56,895 nt of DNA, taken from JASHSH01 sp036490215. Lineage in GTDB: Bacteria > Pseudomonadota > Alphaproteobacteria > Rhodospirillales > Magnetospirillaceae. Below, one piece after another: positions 8,753-16,932 of this stretch. The stretch covers positions 1 to 56,895 of the forward strand of contig DASXEH010000028.1 in the NCBI GenBank assembly GCA_036490215.1, in the 5' to 3' direction. The number at the start of each line of letters is the position of its first letter. Position 1 is the stretch's first letter. The notes beneath the pieces were generated by a model. That model saw only the letters and a list, made by a program, of their open reading frames with translations, had not been told where the DNA came from and ran no database searches. Made by a program: the position numbers and the translations under genes.

Positions 8753-9699
8753 GTGTCGCGCGTTCCCATCAGTCCGCGCGGCCGGAAGATCAGAATCAGC
8801 ACCAGCAGCAGATAGGGGAGGATCGGCGCGACCTGCGACACGGTGACCTGCCAGATGTCCCCGAAAAAGCCTTCCAGATTGCCGGCGATGGCCGAGCCCT
8901 TGAAGAGATCTGCCAGCGACACGTTAAAAGCGACGGCGAAGGTCTGCACAAGCCCGATCAGCAGCGACGCGACGACCGCGCCGCCGAGCGATCCCAGGCC
9001 GCCTACTACGACGATCACGAACAGAATCGGTCCCAGCAGCCCGGCCATATTCGATTGCGTCACAAGCGCAGGGCCAGCGATAACGCCGGCAACGGCAGCC
9101 AGCGCCGCACCGACGCCGAAGACCGCCATGAAAATCCGATCGACATTGTGGCCGAGCATCCCGACCATGCCCGGATGACCGAGCGCCGCCTGAACGATTA
9201 GGCCGACGCGCGTCCGCTTCACCACTGCCAGCAACACCACGAAGATGGCGATCGAGATCAGAAGCTCGAACATTTTGAAGGCAGGATAATTGGTGGCGAA
9301 GACGGTGAACGCCGGAAAGTTGAGCGAGGGCGGCACACGGTAATCTACCGGCAGCTTGCCCCACACCATTTCGACCACTTCCTGAATGACGAAGGTCAGG
9401 CCGAAAGTGAACAGCAGCTCGGCGACGTGACCATGCCGATGGACAACCCGCAGGCCGTAACGCTCGACCACCATGCCGATGCCGCCGACCAGCAGCGGCG
9501 CGATCACCAGCCCAGGCCAGAAGCCGATATGTTGGCTGATCTCGAATCCGAAGAAAGCGCCGAGCATGTAGAAGCTGGCATGGGCGAAGTTGAGCACGCC
9601 CATCATGCTGAAAATGACGGTCAGGCCGCTGGCCATCAGGAACAGCAACACGCCGTACAGCACGCCGTTCAGTGTCGAGATGAATACGATCTCAAGCAC
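8749..9699 (-). CDS. livH: LivH-type ABC transporter permease (system 1)
   Basis: A 316-residue inner-membrane permease. LivH features are LNGVLYGVLLFLMASGLTVI near the N-terminus, NFAHASFYMLGAF, and GGLGSLGGAVVASLLIGLVQ near the C-terminus. The start is GTG 9699 with no good ribosome site, consistent with lowered expression after the intercistronic hairpin at 9752-9788. It pairs with LivM to form the channel. Confidence 0.93.
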   Translation of the reverse strand: MLEIVFISTLNGVLYGVLLFLMASGLTVIFSMMGVLNFAHASFYMLGAFFGFEISQHIGFWPGLVIAPLLVGGIGMVVERYGLRVVHRHGHVAELLFTFGLTFVIQEVVEMVWGKLPVDYRVPPSLNFPAFTVFATNYPAFKMFELLISIAIFVVLLAVVKRTRVGLIVQAALGHPGMVGMLGHNVDRIFMAVFGVGAALAAVAGVIAGPALVTQSNMAGLLGPILFVIVVVGGLGSLGGAVVASLLIGLVQTFAVAFNVSLADLFKGSAIAGNLEGFFGDIWQVTVSQVAPILPYLLLVLILIFRPRGLMGTRDT

Positions 9700-9751
9700 G
9701 ATTCAGTTCACCGCGACTTCGCGGCCCCGCTGGATCGCAAGCGCATCGAGA

Positions 9752-9788
9752 CGGGGCGATGCCGAGAGTGTAACCCGGCATCGCCCCG
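9752..9788 (-). other. Intercistronic stem-loop after the binding-protein gene (system 1)
   Basis: A perfect 13-bp stem, CGGGGCGATGCCG paired with CGGCATCGCCCCG, with an 11-nt loop. It lies 9 bp after the stop of the binding-protein gene and before livH. There is no T-run, so it is more likely an RNA-stability or processing element, or a partial attenuator, than a full terminator. Confidence 0.75.
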
Positions 9789-9797
9789 CCGTCGCCA

Positions 9798-11045
9798 TCA
9801 CGGACGCTTCATTTTGCAGGTGGTCGGGACGATGGTGTCCTTCACCGGAATCTGCGCCGCCAAACGCCAGCCCCAGCCAGTATGCTCTTCGTCAAACGGC
9901 TCGGTGGAACCGAGCGGCCCGAAAGACGAGATGTACAGCGGCTCGTAGAACTGGTGATCGTCCTTGCGCATGAAGCCTTCTTCACCGGCCGAGAAGTCTT
10001 TGAACTTCATGCCTTCGAGGTCATGAGCGATCTTGACTGGGTTATCCGATTTGGTGTCCTCGACTGCCTTGAACAGCATGGCCGCCATCGTGAACACGCG
10101 CGGGTAGTAGACCGGCTCGCTCTTGTAGTGATCGGCATAAGCATGCACGACGTCCTGTGCGGGCTTGTAGCCGAGATTGCTGAAGCCCTCGGTGATCTGG
10201 AAGACGTGGTCGGCGTCATTGGCCTGTTTGATGGCCGTCGGCCCGCCGGCGCCACCTGCGTAGAACGTGTACCAGTCGACCTTCAGTCCGGCATCGGCTG
10301 CCGCTTTGATCAGCAGCGCGAAATCCTGGCCCCAGTTGCCGGTGATGACGGTATCCGCGCCCGACGCCTTGATCTTCGCGACGTAAGGCGAAAAGTCCGT
10401 GACCTTCACCAACGGGTGAAATTCATTGCCGACGATCTCAATGTCGGGGCGCTTTTCTTTCAGCATACGCACGGCCGCGTCAGCCACCGCATGGCCGAAG
10501 GAGTAGTCCTGATCGATCAGATAGACCTTTTTGATATTCTTCTTACCCTTGAGGAAATTGGTCACGGCTTCGACTTTGATGTCGGAGCTGGCGTCCCAGG
10601 CGAAGTGCCAATAGCTGCACTTCGCATTGGTGAGGACCGGATCGATCGCGGCATAGTTGAGGTAGATCACCTCTTTACCGGGATTGCGGTCATTGTATTT
10701 GGTCACGAAATCTTCGACCGCGGCGGCCACCGAAGAACCATTGCCCTGGACGATGATACGGACGCCTTCATCGATCGCCTTCTGCACCTGGACCAGCGTC
10801 ACTTGCGGGTTGAGCTTGTTGTCGTAGGGGACAATCTCGACCTTCTCGCCGTTAACGCCGCCTTTGGCGTTGACGTCCTCAGCGATGAATTTGAGCTGGT
10901 TGAGGCCGAGCTGGCCGATACTGGCGCCGCCGCCCGACAATGGATCGATATAGGCGATCTTCAGAGTGCCCTCAGCTGCTGCCGGCAAGGCAACGGCGGT
11001 GAGCATCGATAGCCCGAGCGTGGTCGAAATAAGCCCCTTCCTCAT
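9798..11045 (-). CDS. ABC transporter substrate-binding protein, Peripla_BP_6 family (system 1)
   Basis: A 415-residue periplasmic binding protein of the LivK-like class. A Sec signal peptide (about residues 1-24, MRKGLISTTLGL then ALPAAA) precedes KIAYIDPLSGGGASIGQLG. I chose ATG 11045 because AGGAGG lies 8 bp upstream; the ATG at 11051 would be only 2 bp from it. It heads the minus-strand Liv operon behind operator site B. The ligand is unknown: operon partners suggest a plant- or aromatic-derived acid rather than an amino acid, but this is inference. Confidence 0.93.
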   Translation of the reverse strand: MRKGLISTTLGLSMLTAVALPAAAEGTLKIAYIDPLSGGGASIGQLGLNQLKFIAEDVNAKGGVNGEKVEIVPYDNKLNPQVTLVQVQKAIDEGVRIIVQGNGSSVAAAVEDFVTKYNDRNPGKEVIYLNYAAIDPVLTNAKCSYWHFAWDASSDIKVEAVTNFLKGKKNIKKVYLIDQDYSFGHAVADAAVRMLKEKRPDIEIVGNEFHPLVKVTDFSPYVAKIKASGADTVITGNWGQDFALLIKAAADAGLKVDWYTFYAGGAGGPTAIKQANDADHVFQITEGFSNLGYKPAQDVVHAYADHYKSEPVYYPRVFTMAAMLFKAVEDTKSDNPVKIAHDLEGMKFKDFSAGEEGFMRKDDHQFYEPLYISSFGPLGSTEPFDEEHTGWGWRLAAQIPVKDTIVPTTCKMKRP

Positions 11046-11138
11046 TGGCATTTCCTCCTGATCGTTGGGCTGGATCATCCGTTCACCTGAACGGGATTCC
11101 ATTTCCGCACCGTTGGCGCCGCCCGTTTTGTGTTTATT

Positions 11139-11177
11139 GTTTCCTCCATGTTTCCTATAGGGCGACTTTGGTGTCAA
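11139..11177 (-). promoter_or_regulatory. Promoter with direct-repeat operator (site B), same architecture as site A
   Basis: On the minus strand TTGACA (11177-11172) is followed after 16 bp by GGAAAC (11155-11150) and after 5 more bp by GGAAAC (11144-11139). Spacing is identical to 2056-2094, and the inner spacer differs by one base (ATGGA against ATGAA). It lies about 95-130 bp before the binding-protein start, in the 289-bp gap 11046-11334. The rest of that gap shows no gene or other clear element. Confidence 0.7.
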
Positions 11178-11334
11178 CCATTGTTGTAACCCTTCTAATC
11201 GCAGATATTGACCGCGATGCAAATGCACACGGGCGAACTCATGCGCTTTCGACCGCGCAATATGAGGCGATATCGAGGACGGGGATAAATAAATCAGACC
11301 AATGACGCGGACGTTTCAGCGCGTGCGTGGCGGC

Positions 11335-12012
11335 CTACTTCGACGCCGCGGTCGCCTTGGTCCAGATTGTCGTGGCGTCAGTCGACGTAAGCACATCGCC
11401 GAGCAGGAAGCGCACATTGGCCAATGTCGCCTCATGCAGAGGCAATGTGTGTGACGCAACAGCATCGGCGGCCGCCGCGACATAGAAACCGCGACTGTGG
11501 GCGTCACGTAGCGTCGCTTCGACGCAGATATTCGTCTGTACGCCGCTGAACAGAAGCGTTTCGATGCCGCGTTCGCGCAGATGCGTCTCGAAAGCCGGAT
11601 TGGAAAATCCGGTGTAGTTGTACTTTTCGAACACGGCTTCGCCGCTCACAGGCCGAACGCCGAAGAAATCCGCACCCCAGCTGCCGCGCGCGCAGCAGAT
11701 CGCTTTGACACCCATGCGGCGTTTCTGCGCCACCATCGAAGGCGGCAAGAGCTCTTCCTCGTAGCAGGCCGTGAGCCAAACGACCGGCACGCCGGTTTCG
11801 CGCGCTGATGCGATCAACGCGGTCAGCGGCGGGAGAATGGCGGCTTGATTGGTGACGTCGCGGCCAATGCCTTCGATATAGCCGCCGGGCGCGCAGAAGT
11901 CGTTTTGCATATCGACGACGACCAAGGCCGTATGTCGCGGCGCCAGGCGATCGGCGATATCCGGATAGAGAGTCTTGCTCGCGTATGACGATGAGGTCGA
12001 TGCGTGAGACAT
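11335..12012 (-). CDS. Isochorismatase-family cysteine hydrolase
   Basis: A 225-residue enzyme with the family triad visible: Asp34 in VVDMQNDF, Lys130 in VFEKYNYTGFSN, and Cys163 in SGVQTNICVEATLRDA. Relatives such as N-carbamoylsarcosine amidase, ureidoacrylate hydrolase RutB and maleamate amidase hydrolyse amides or carbamoyl groups. True isochorismatases lack the cysteine. ATG 12012 overlaps the stop of the ring-cleavage gene by one base, so the two are translationally coupled. An amidase directly behind a ring-cleavage dioxygenase suggests the ring-opened product carries an amide, as in N-heteroaromatic breakdown; this is inference. Confidence 0.88.
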   Translation of the reverse strand: MSHASTSSSYASKTLYPDIADRLAPRHTALVVVDMQNDFCAPGGYIEGIGRDVTNQAAILPPLTALIASARETGVPVVWLTACYEEELLPPSMVAQKRRMGVKAICCARGSWGADFFGVRPVSGEAVFEKYNYTGFSNPAFETHLRERGIETLLFSGVQTNICVEATLRDAHSRGFYVAAAADAVASHTLPLHEATLANVRFLLGDVLTSTDATTIWTKATAASK

Positions 12013-12851
12013 CAGGCGAAGCTGGGCCAGACTGTTGCGCCGATGCCGCAGCGCATCTCTTCGGACGCCACGTAGAATACCGTCTTGCCATGCGTGCCGC
12101 CGGCCGCAGCCATGGCGATCATCCAGGCCAGCAATTCGGTGGTACCGCCGCCGCCGGCTTCGTTCATGCGCTCGACGCTGGCCTCGCGCACGACGCGATC
12201 GGGGTTGCTTTCTTCCATCAACTCCAGGAACCAGCGGTCGAACTTGGCATCCATGGTGAAATAGCGTGGGCCGCCCGGCTCGTGGGATAAGCCGCCTGTG
12301 CCCATCAGAGCCACGCGCAAGCCGGCCGGCAATACGTCGCGCACGATGCGGCGCAGCTCGCGCCCGAAGGCGATGCACTCTTCCGGCTGTGGTACGGGTG
12401 GGTTGATGCAGTTCATATGGATCGGCAGGATCGGCACATCGTAACCGAGATACCAAAGCGGCACTGACCAATTGTCGTCGAACAGAAGGCCCTCGCCGCG
12501 ATCGATCTTGAAGCCGGCCTTCGCCATCTCGCGCGCAACGGTTTCGGCCACATCGGGGCGGCCCTTCACGTGATAGCCAGGTTGCTTCAACCAAGCCTTG
12601 AAGAACTCCGCCGGCCCATTCCAATCGCCGGCGCAGTCGACACGCCAGTGCGGCGGATTTTTGAGCGGCAGGTTGAGCAGATGGTCGTTAGCGACGCCGA
12701 TGATGATGTCGGGCTTGGCGGCGCGCATCACGCGAGCAAGCTCTTCATATCCGGCTTTGATTTTCTGCTGATGGTCGACCGGGCAGGACTCGATCCAGCC
12801 GGTGACGCCCGGCGCATGCGCCAGGGCCATGATCGATACGAATTCAGCCAC
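12012..12851 (-). CDS. Class III extradiol ring-cleavage dioxygenase, catalytic (LigB-like) subunit
   Basis: A 279-residue LigB-superfamily protein. Family marks are the N-terminal metal histidine in ALAHAPG, a second in NDHLLN, and GTGGLSHEPGGP carrying the catalytic histidine. The best start is GTG 12851, giving the typical N-terminus AEFVSIMALAHAPG and overlapping the alpha-subunit gene by 8 bp; ATG 12830 is the alternative. With the LigA-like subunit it would open a catechol- or dihydroxypyridine-type ring using Fe(II) and O2. The substrate cannot be read from sequence. Confidence 0.9.
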   Translation of the reverse strand: MAEFVSIMALAHAPGVTGWIESCPVDHQQKIKAGYEELARVMRAAKPDIIIGVANDHLLNLPLKNPPHWRVDCAGDWNGPAEFFKAWLKQPGYHVKGRPDVAETVAREMAKAGFKIDRGEGLLFDDNWSVPLWYLGYDVPILPIHMNCINPPVPQPEECIAFGRELRRIVRDVLPAGLRVALMGTGGLSHEPGGPRYFTMDAKFDRWFLELMEESNPDRVVREASVERMNEAGGGGTTELLAWMIAMAAAGGTHGKTVFYVASEEMRCGIGATVWPSFA

Positions 12852-13176
12852 GGCCGGTCCCGTCCTCGTCCTGATGCTCGACGATCTGGTCGCCGAACGA
12901 ATGGCGATAAGCCAAAGCAGCGGCGCTTTTGGTCGTATTCCGCGCGGAGCCATGGAAGAGGCGTGTGACCTGCGGCAGGAAATAAGGGTGCACGCCCATC
13001 TCCCCCAGGCGGCGGACATCGATGGCGCGGAATGCGTCTTTCTCGGCGTCGCTGAGGCCGTACTGCGTCATCAGCTCCTCGAGCCGCTCCTTGAAATGCG
13101 GCCAGACGCTGTTGTCGCGGCGCACTTCGAACACCATGCGGTTGGACGGAAGGTCGGGGTTGAATTCATTGGCCAT
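12844..13176 (-). CDS. LigA-like alpha subunit of class III ring-cleavage dioxygenase
   Basis: A 110-residue all-helical subunit of the protocatechuate 4,5-dioxygenase alpha family. It is recognised by FKERLEELMTQYGLSDAEKD, then IDVRRLGEMGVHPYFLPQ. I used ATG 13176, which has GAGGA 8 bp upstream; a GTG at 13191 is in frame. It is the first gene of the three-gene minus-strand operon and is divergent from the GntR regulator at 13352, which probably controls it. Confidence 0.88.
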   Translation of the reverse strand: MANEFNPDLPSNRMVFEVRRDNSVWPHFKERLEELMTQYGLSDAEKDAFRAIDVRRLGEMGVHPYFLPQVTRLFHGSARNTTKSAAALAYRHSFGDQIVEHQDEDGTGRG

Positions 13177-13234
13177 CGCATAGGTCCTCACCTTGCCTCA
13201 GCCTTGTACTGCTGCAAATTTTATGAATCAACGA

Positions 13235-13248
13235 GAATTCGTAAATTC
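13235..13248. promoter_or_regulatory. AT-rich dyad in the ligA-like/gntR divergent promoter
   Basis: GAATT-CGTA-AATTC is a perfect inverted repeat in an unusually AT-rich stretch (about 13210-13260) between the divergent genes. It is a candidate operator for the GntR/FCD regulator. Short dyads of this kind arise by chance in AT-rich DNA, so support is modest. Confidence 0.4.
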
Positions 13249-13351
13249 CCAAAATTGAGTGCTACAATTGAAGGAGCTGCTGCCCCAGAGACAATGGAAA
13301 CGGCGGCTGGTGGGGGCGGTGCGTTCTCGCGCGTAAAGGAGAAGCCGGTCG

Positions 13352-14161
13352 ATGGACTATGAAGAGCGGCAAGCCAAGAAATCCGAGTGGGGCCCATCGG
13401 CGTGGCTGATGCGCGAGGATGGACCGCGCACCTTCGCCGATGAAGCGTTGATCAAGTTGCGTCACGAGATCGTCACCGGTCATTTCGAGCCTGGCGAAAA
13501 GCTGCGTCCCGATCTACTGGAGCAGCAATATGGTATCGGGCGCAATCCGATTCGTGAGGCGCTTTCTCGACTGGCGGTCGAGGGACTGGTGCGTGGTGAG
13601 GGCCAGCGCGGCTTTCAGGCGGCACCCGTATCGCGCAAGGAATTGCTCGATATCGCCGATCTGCGGCGAACTCTGTCAACCATGGCGCTGACGCGCTCGA
13701 TTCAAATGGGGGATGAGAATTGGGAGGCGGATGTGGTGGCCGCGTATCACCGCATGTCGCGTATGGAAAAGACGCTGAGCGGCGACCCTGCCGACTACGC
13801 CGATGAATGGGAAAAGCGCAACAGCGCCTTTCATGCCGCGCTCGAGTCCGCCTGTGGCTCGCCATGGCTGCGCCATTTCTGCGCAATCCTCTACGAACAG
13901 TCGGAACGCTACCGCCGCTCTGCCGTGCGCTATCCGCAGCTAAGGCCGGCGATCCATACCGAGCATCGAGCGATTATGGAGGCCTGCATCACGCGTGATG
14001 AGGCGAAGGCGTGTCGCTTGCTCGGCGACCACATCATGGCCGGTGCCAAGGCAACGCTGGTAATTTTGGAGGCGCGCGAAGCGGGCACCTCGGGCAAACC
14101 GGCCCGCAAGAAAGCACGTGCCGTGCCTAAGGCCAAACCGAAGCGGCGCGCCCAGAAATGA
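13352..14161 (+). CDS. GntR-family regulator, FadR/FCD subfamily
   Basis: A 269-residue regulator. The winged-helix DNA-binding domain is at about residues 27-95 (FADEALIKLRHEIVTGHFEP, PGEKLRPDLLEQQYGIGRNP, REALSRLAVEGLV). A helical FCD effector domain follows (about 100-245, including HAALESACGSPWLRHF and EHRAIMEACITRD). The final 25 residues are a strongly basic Lys/Arg/Ala tail. AAGGAG precedes the start. It is divergent from the ring-cleavage operon and 87 bp upstream of the creatininase-family gene, so either may be its target. Confidence 0.92.
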   Translation: MDYEERQAKKSEWGPSAWLMREDGPRTFADEALIKLRHEIVTGHFEPGEKLRPDLLEQQYGIGRNPIREALSRLAVEGLVRGEGQRGFQAAPVSRKELLDIADLRRTLSTMALTRSIQMGDENWEADVVAAYHRMSRMEKTLSGDPADYADEWEKRNSAFHAALESACGSPWLRHFCAILYEQSERYRRSAVRYPQLRPAIHTEHRAIMEACITRDEAKACRLLGDHIMAGAKATLVILEAREAGTSGKPARKKARAVPKAKPKRRAQK

Positions 14162-14248
14162 GACGGTGCGCCCGCCGCTTATAAAAAATATGGAATGCAT
14201 AAATCACTCCGCCGTGCGGATGACCGCCGTCTAACGAGAGGACAGAGA

Positions 14249-15079
14249 ATGTCGACCAATCTCTTTGCCGGAACCCTGGTTGAGATGACCGCGCCGAAGG
14301 TTGTCGAAGCGGCCAAGCGCGGCGCCGGTGTTCTGCTGCCGATCGGCGTTATGGAGAATCACGGGCCACACTTGCCGGTCGGCACCGATGCGTATATTGC
14401 CGGGACGCTGTGCCGGTTGACGCAGCGCTATGCGGCGGAGAAGGGCGTCGAACTTCTGATCGCACCGCCCTTCTACTGGGGCATCAATAAGGTGCTCGAC
14501 GCTTTGCCGTTCTCATTTCGCGTCCGTCCCGAAATCGCCGGCGGTTTACTGAACGATGTCGTTGACACACTGATCGACAACGGCCTCAACGACATATTTC
14601 TGGTGAGTCACCAGGGTGACCTCGATCACAACAAGATGGTTCTTGCGGTCGTCCAGGAGCAGCATGCGCGCGGCCGCAAAGGCGTGCGTTGGCTCTACGC
14701 ACCGGCGCGCTGGCGGATGTTTGCGCGGCTGGGGCTTACTGGCAAAGAACCGATCTGGGTGCCGTGGGAACCGTCAGCCGAATTCGACTCGTTCAAGACC
14801 ACCGGCATTCTCGGCGTTCACGCTGACGAGTTTGAGACGGCGGCCATGGTGCGCTTTCAGCCGGATACGGTCGACTTCGATGTGTTGCGCAATCTGCCGC
14901 CGACCGACCTCACCGTGCAGGATCTCGAGCGTTGGCGCAAAGGCGGCGAAGAGGCGAAAGCGGTGACGCCCGATGGCTACTTCGGTGCGCCCAATCCGAT
15001 CGATCCCGATCTGTGGCGGCACTACGATATAACCGCGCGTACTATGGCTGCGGCGCTGATCAAAGAACGCGCGCGCTGA
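14249..15079 (+). CDS. Creatininase-family amidohydrolase
   Basis: A 276-residue protein of the creatinine amidohydrolase fold. The metal-binding motif ENHGPHLPVGTD (E36, H38, D47) is intact. The usual second motif NGHGGN is altered to SHQGDLDHN, and the usual HAGxxETS reads HADEFETA. It is therefore a family member with its own active-site detail, not necessarily a creatininase. Relatives open lactams or hydrolyse cyclic ketones such as 3-dehydro-scyllo-inosose. ATG 14249 has GAGAGG upstream; an earlier ATG at 14195 lacks support. Convergent with the PhlG-like pair. Confidence 0.88.
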   Translation: MSTNLFAGTLVEMTAPKVVEAAKRGAGVLLPIGVMENHGPHLPVGTDAYIAGTLCRLTQRYAAEKGVELLIAPPFYWGINKVLDALPFSFRVRPEIAGGLLNDVVDTLIDNGLNDIFLVSHQGDLDHNKMVLAVVQEQHARGRKGVRWLYAPARWRMFARLGLTGKEPIWVPWEPSAEFDSFKTTGILGVHADEFETAAMVRFQPDTVDFDVLRNLPPTDLTVQDLERWRKGGEEAKAVTPDGYFGAPNPIDPDLWRHYDITARTMAAALIKERAR

Positions 15080-15108
15080 AATAAATGCTCAGCGTGTGAG
15101 TATTTGTC

Positions 15109-15996
15109 TCATCGATCAAAGCAGTAGTATTGCGTGTCACAGCCTCTTCTTTGAATTCGAAGAAGAAAACCTGATCTGTCACCCGACAGAGTACGAATTT
15201 GCGCAAAACGAATCGCGTTTTGTCGCCGTGAAACCGGTTGCGCAACCGTTTCGATCTTGATGTTGGGCAAAATATAAGAAGAAAAAAATCTCTCAGTCGA
15301 GTTGCGCCGCAATTGCCACGGTGTCGCGATCTTCACTGTCTTGCGGTTCTCCGCGATGAAGAGCGACGGCAGGAAATGCGACAAGAAGGTGAATTCGTTA
15401 TAGCAGTGCTGGAGCAGCGCCTGGCCGAAGGGATCGGGAAAGCGTTGTTCCATCTCGGTCGGGGTGATCGTGCCCGCGAGATCCTGGCCCACATAGAAAT
15501 GGCTGCGTAGCGCCAGGCCCCACGGTGTGTCACGGCCGATATGCAGCAGCCGTCCGCCGAGAACCTTCCCGTCTTTATTGCGCTTCGGGTTGTGGCTGTA
15601 TCCCGAATGCGCGCAGACGGCCGCGCTCACCGCGCCAGACTCGCGCGCGGCCCGATAGGCCTTCGCGTCGAAGAACTCAGTCGGGTCGCGGAATTGGATC
15701 GAGCGCTCCTCAGCGGGAAAGCCGGTGAACTCTTCCAACGCCACGTGGATCGAACCGATATGGGTGCCTTGCTGGACTTCGGTCCAGTGGCTCGAAATGT
15801 GATCGACCGGATGCCACCAGATGTATTGCTGCGTATCGGGGCGGAAGCGGAACCACCATTCGAACATCTCGCCGGTGCAGTCCTGCATATCGGTCCGATT
15901 GGCCACATGCAGCACGCCGTCAGATAGCCGCTCGTATCCCACCTCCAGCGGCATGGGGGTGGGATCGAGCAGGGGGTGAACTTCCGAGAGCCGCAC
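15109..15996 (-). CDS. PhlG/phloretin-hydrolase-like C-C hydrolase, copy 1, with apparent stop-loss extension
   Basis: The first 228 residues match copy 2 (16004-16690) throughout, from RLSEVHPLLDPTPMPLE to RKTVKIATPW. The metal-binding HxxxE pair (HCYNE) and WWHPVDH are kept. The family includes 2,4-diacetylphloroglucinol hydrolase and phloretin hydrolase, which split the acyl group from a phloroglucinol ring. Copy 2 ends TGG TAA, but here the codon is CAA, so the frame runs on for about 67 low-complexity residues to 15109 through DNA that looks intergenic. The start is GTG 15996, 7 bp after the copy 2 stop, without a clear ribosome site. Confidence 0.82.
   Translation of the reverse strand: MRLSEVHPLLDPTPMPLEVGYERLSDGVLHVANRTDMQDCTGEMFEWWFRFRPDTQQYIWWHPVDHISSHWTEVQQGTHIGSIHVALEEFTGFPAEERSIQFRDPTEFFDAKAYRAARESGAVSAAVCAHSGYSHNPKRNKDGKVLGGRLLHIGRDTPWGLALRSHFYVGQDLAGTITPTEMEQRFPDPFGQALLQHCYNEFTFLSHFLPSLFIAENRKTVKIATPWQLRRNSTERFFSSYILPNIKIETVAQPVSRRQNAIRFAQIRTLSGDRSGFLLRIQRRGCDTQYYCFDR
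15204..15248. repeat. Two inverted repeats inside the C-terminal extension of PhlG-like copy 1
   Basis: CAAAACG-AATCG-CGTTTTG (15204-15222) and the 14-bp palindrome CGGTTGCGCAACCG (15235-15248), flanked by AAAC and TTT, lie close together. The second resembles LacI-type operators. Their presence in the extension suggests this DNA was originally non-coding. Confidence 0.55.
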
Positions 15997-16003
15997 GGCG
16001 CGC

Positions 16004-16690
16004 TTACCAGGGTGTCGTGATCTTCACCGTTTTGCGGTTCTCGGCGATGAAGAGCGACGGCAGGAAACGCGACAGGAAGGTGAACTCGTTATAACAGTGC
16101 TGGAGCAGACCAATCCCGAATTCGGTCGGGAAGGCCTTTTCGACTTCAGCGGGCTTCATACCGAGCGCCGGCAGATCCTGGCCCATATAGAAATGGCTGC
16201 GCAGAGCCAAGCCCCAGGGCGTATCACGGCCTATGTGGAGAAGCCGTCCGCCGAAAACTTTGCCGTCCTTGTCACGCTGCGGCTCATGACCTAACCCGGT
16301 ATGGCCGCAGACCGCCGCGCTGACCCGATCCGAGTCGCGCGCCGCGTTGTAGGCCTTGGCATCAAAGAACTCGGCCGCGTCGCGGAACTGGATCGATAGC
16401 TTCGCGGCGGGCAAGCCAGTGAACTCTTCTTCGACGATATGGATCGAGCCGACATGCGTGCCTTGCTGGGTTTCGATCCAGTCGCTGTAAAGGTGATCGA
16501 TCGGGTGCCACCACGTGTAGTGCTGCGTGTTGGGGCGAAAGCGGAACCACCACTCGAACATTTCGCCGGTGCAGCCATGCATGTCGGTGCGACAGGCCAC
16601 ATGCAGCACACCATCGGGCAACCGCTCGTAACCGGTTTCGAGCGGCATCGGTGTCGGATCGAGCAATGGATGAACTTCGGACAGCTTCAT
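16004..16690 (-). CDS. PhlG/phloretin-hydrolase-like C-C hydrolase, copy 2
   Basis: A 228-residue protein of the DAPG-hydrolase family. Recognisable parts are MFEWWFRFRPNTQHYTWWHP, GGRLLHIGRDTPWGLALRSH and HCYNEFTFLSRFLPSLF. His198-x3-Glu202 matches the metal-ligand pair of PhlG. ATG 16690 is preceded by GGGGAGG at ideal spacing; upstream in-frame codons are not needed. It is transcribed first and copy 1 follows. Divergent from the binding-protein gene of Liv system 2, whose operon carries cyclase, SDR and BKACE genes. An acyl-phloroglucinol (or phloretin-like) substrate is the best guess. Confidence 0.85.
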   Translation of the reverse strand: MKLSEVHPLLDPTPMPLETGYERLPDGVLHVACRTDMHGCTGEMFEWWFRFRPNTQHYTWWHPIDHLYSDWIETQQGTHVGSIHIVEEEFTGLPAAKLSIQFRDAAEFFDAKAYNAARDSDRVSAAVCGHTGLGHEPQRDKDGKVFGGRLLHIGRDTPWGLALRSHFYMGQDLPALGMKPAEVEKAFPTEFGIGLLQHCYNEFTFLSRFLPSLFIAENRKTVKITTPW

Positions 16691-16777
16691 AACGCCTCCC
16701 CAGGGTTCGCCTCGCGCTTTTCTGCGCGCGTTGATCGGATCGTGTGAGCCGACTGATGGGAACTTCGCGCGATCGCA

Positions 16778-16821
16778 TTGACAAGTCCCAATCGGCATTT
16801 CACTATGTACCGAAATACGGT
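16778..16821 (+). promoter_or_regulatory. Candidate promoter and dyad for the Liv system 2 / cyclase operon
   Basis: TTGACA (16778-16783) and CACTAT (16801-16806) are 17 bp apart. The dyad ACCG-AAATA-CGGT (16809-16821) follows directly, at the expected transcription start, a good place for a repressor. CGGACAAC also occurs twice, at 16824-16831 and 16858-16865. The 242-bp divergent gap 16691-16932 holds no gene. The IclR protein at 25542 is a plausible ligand of this dyad. Confidence 0.5.
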
Positions 16822-16932
16822 CACGGACAACCGCATTATGGTTCATCCGCTATCGACCGGACAACGCCGAAAGCCGATTATCGGCGGCGGCGACAAGAAC
16901 GGACCAACGTGTCCAACCTGCGGAGGAACACA

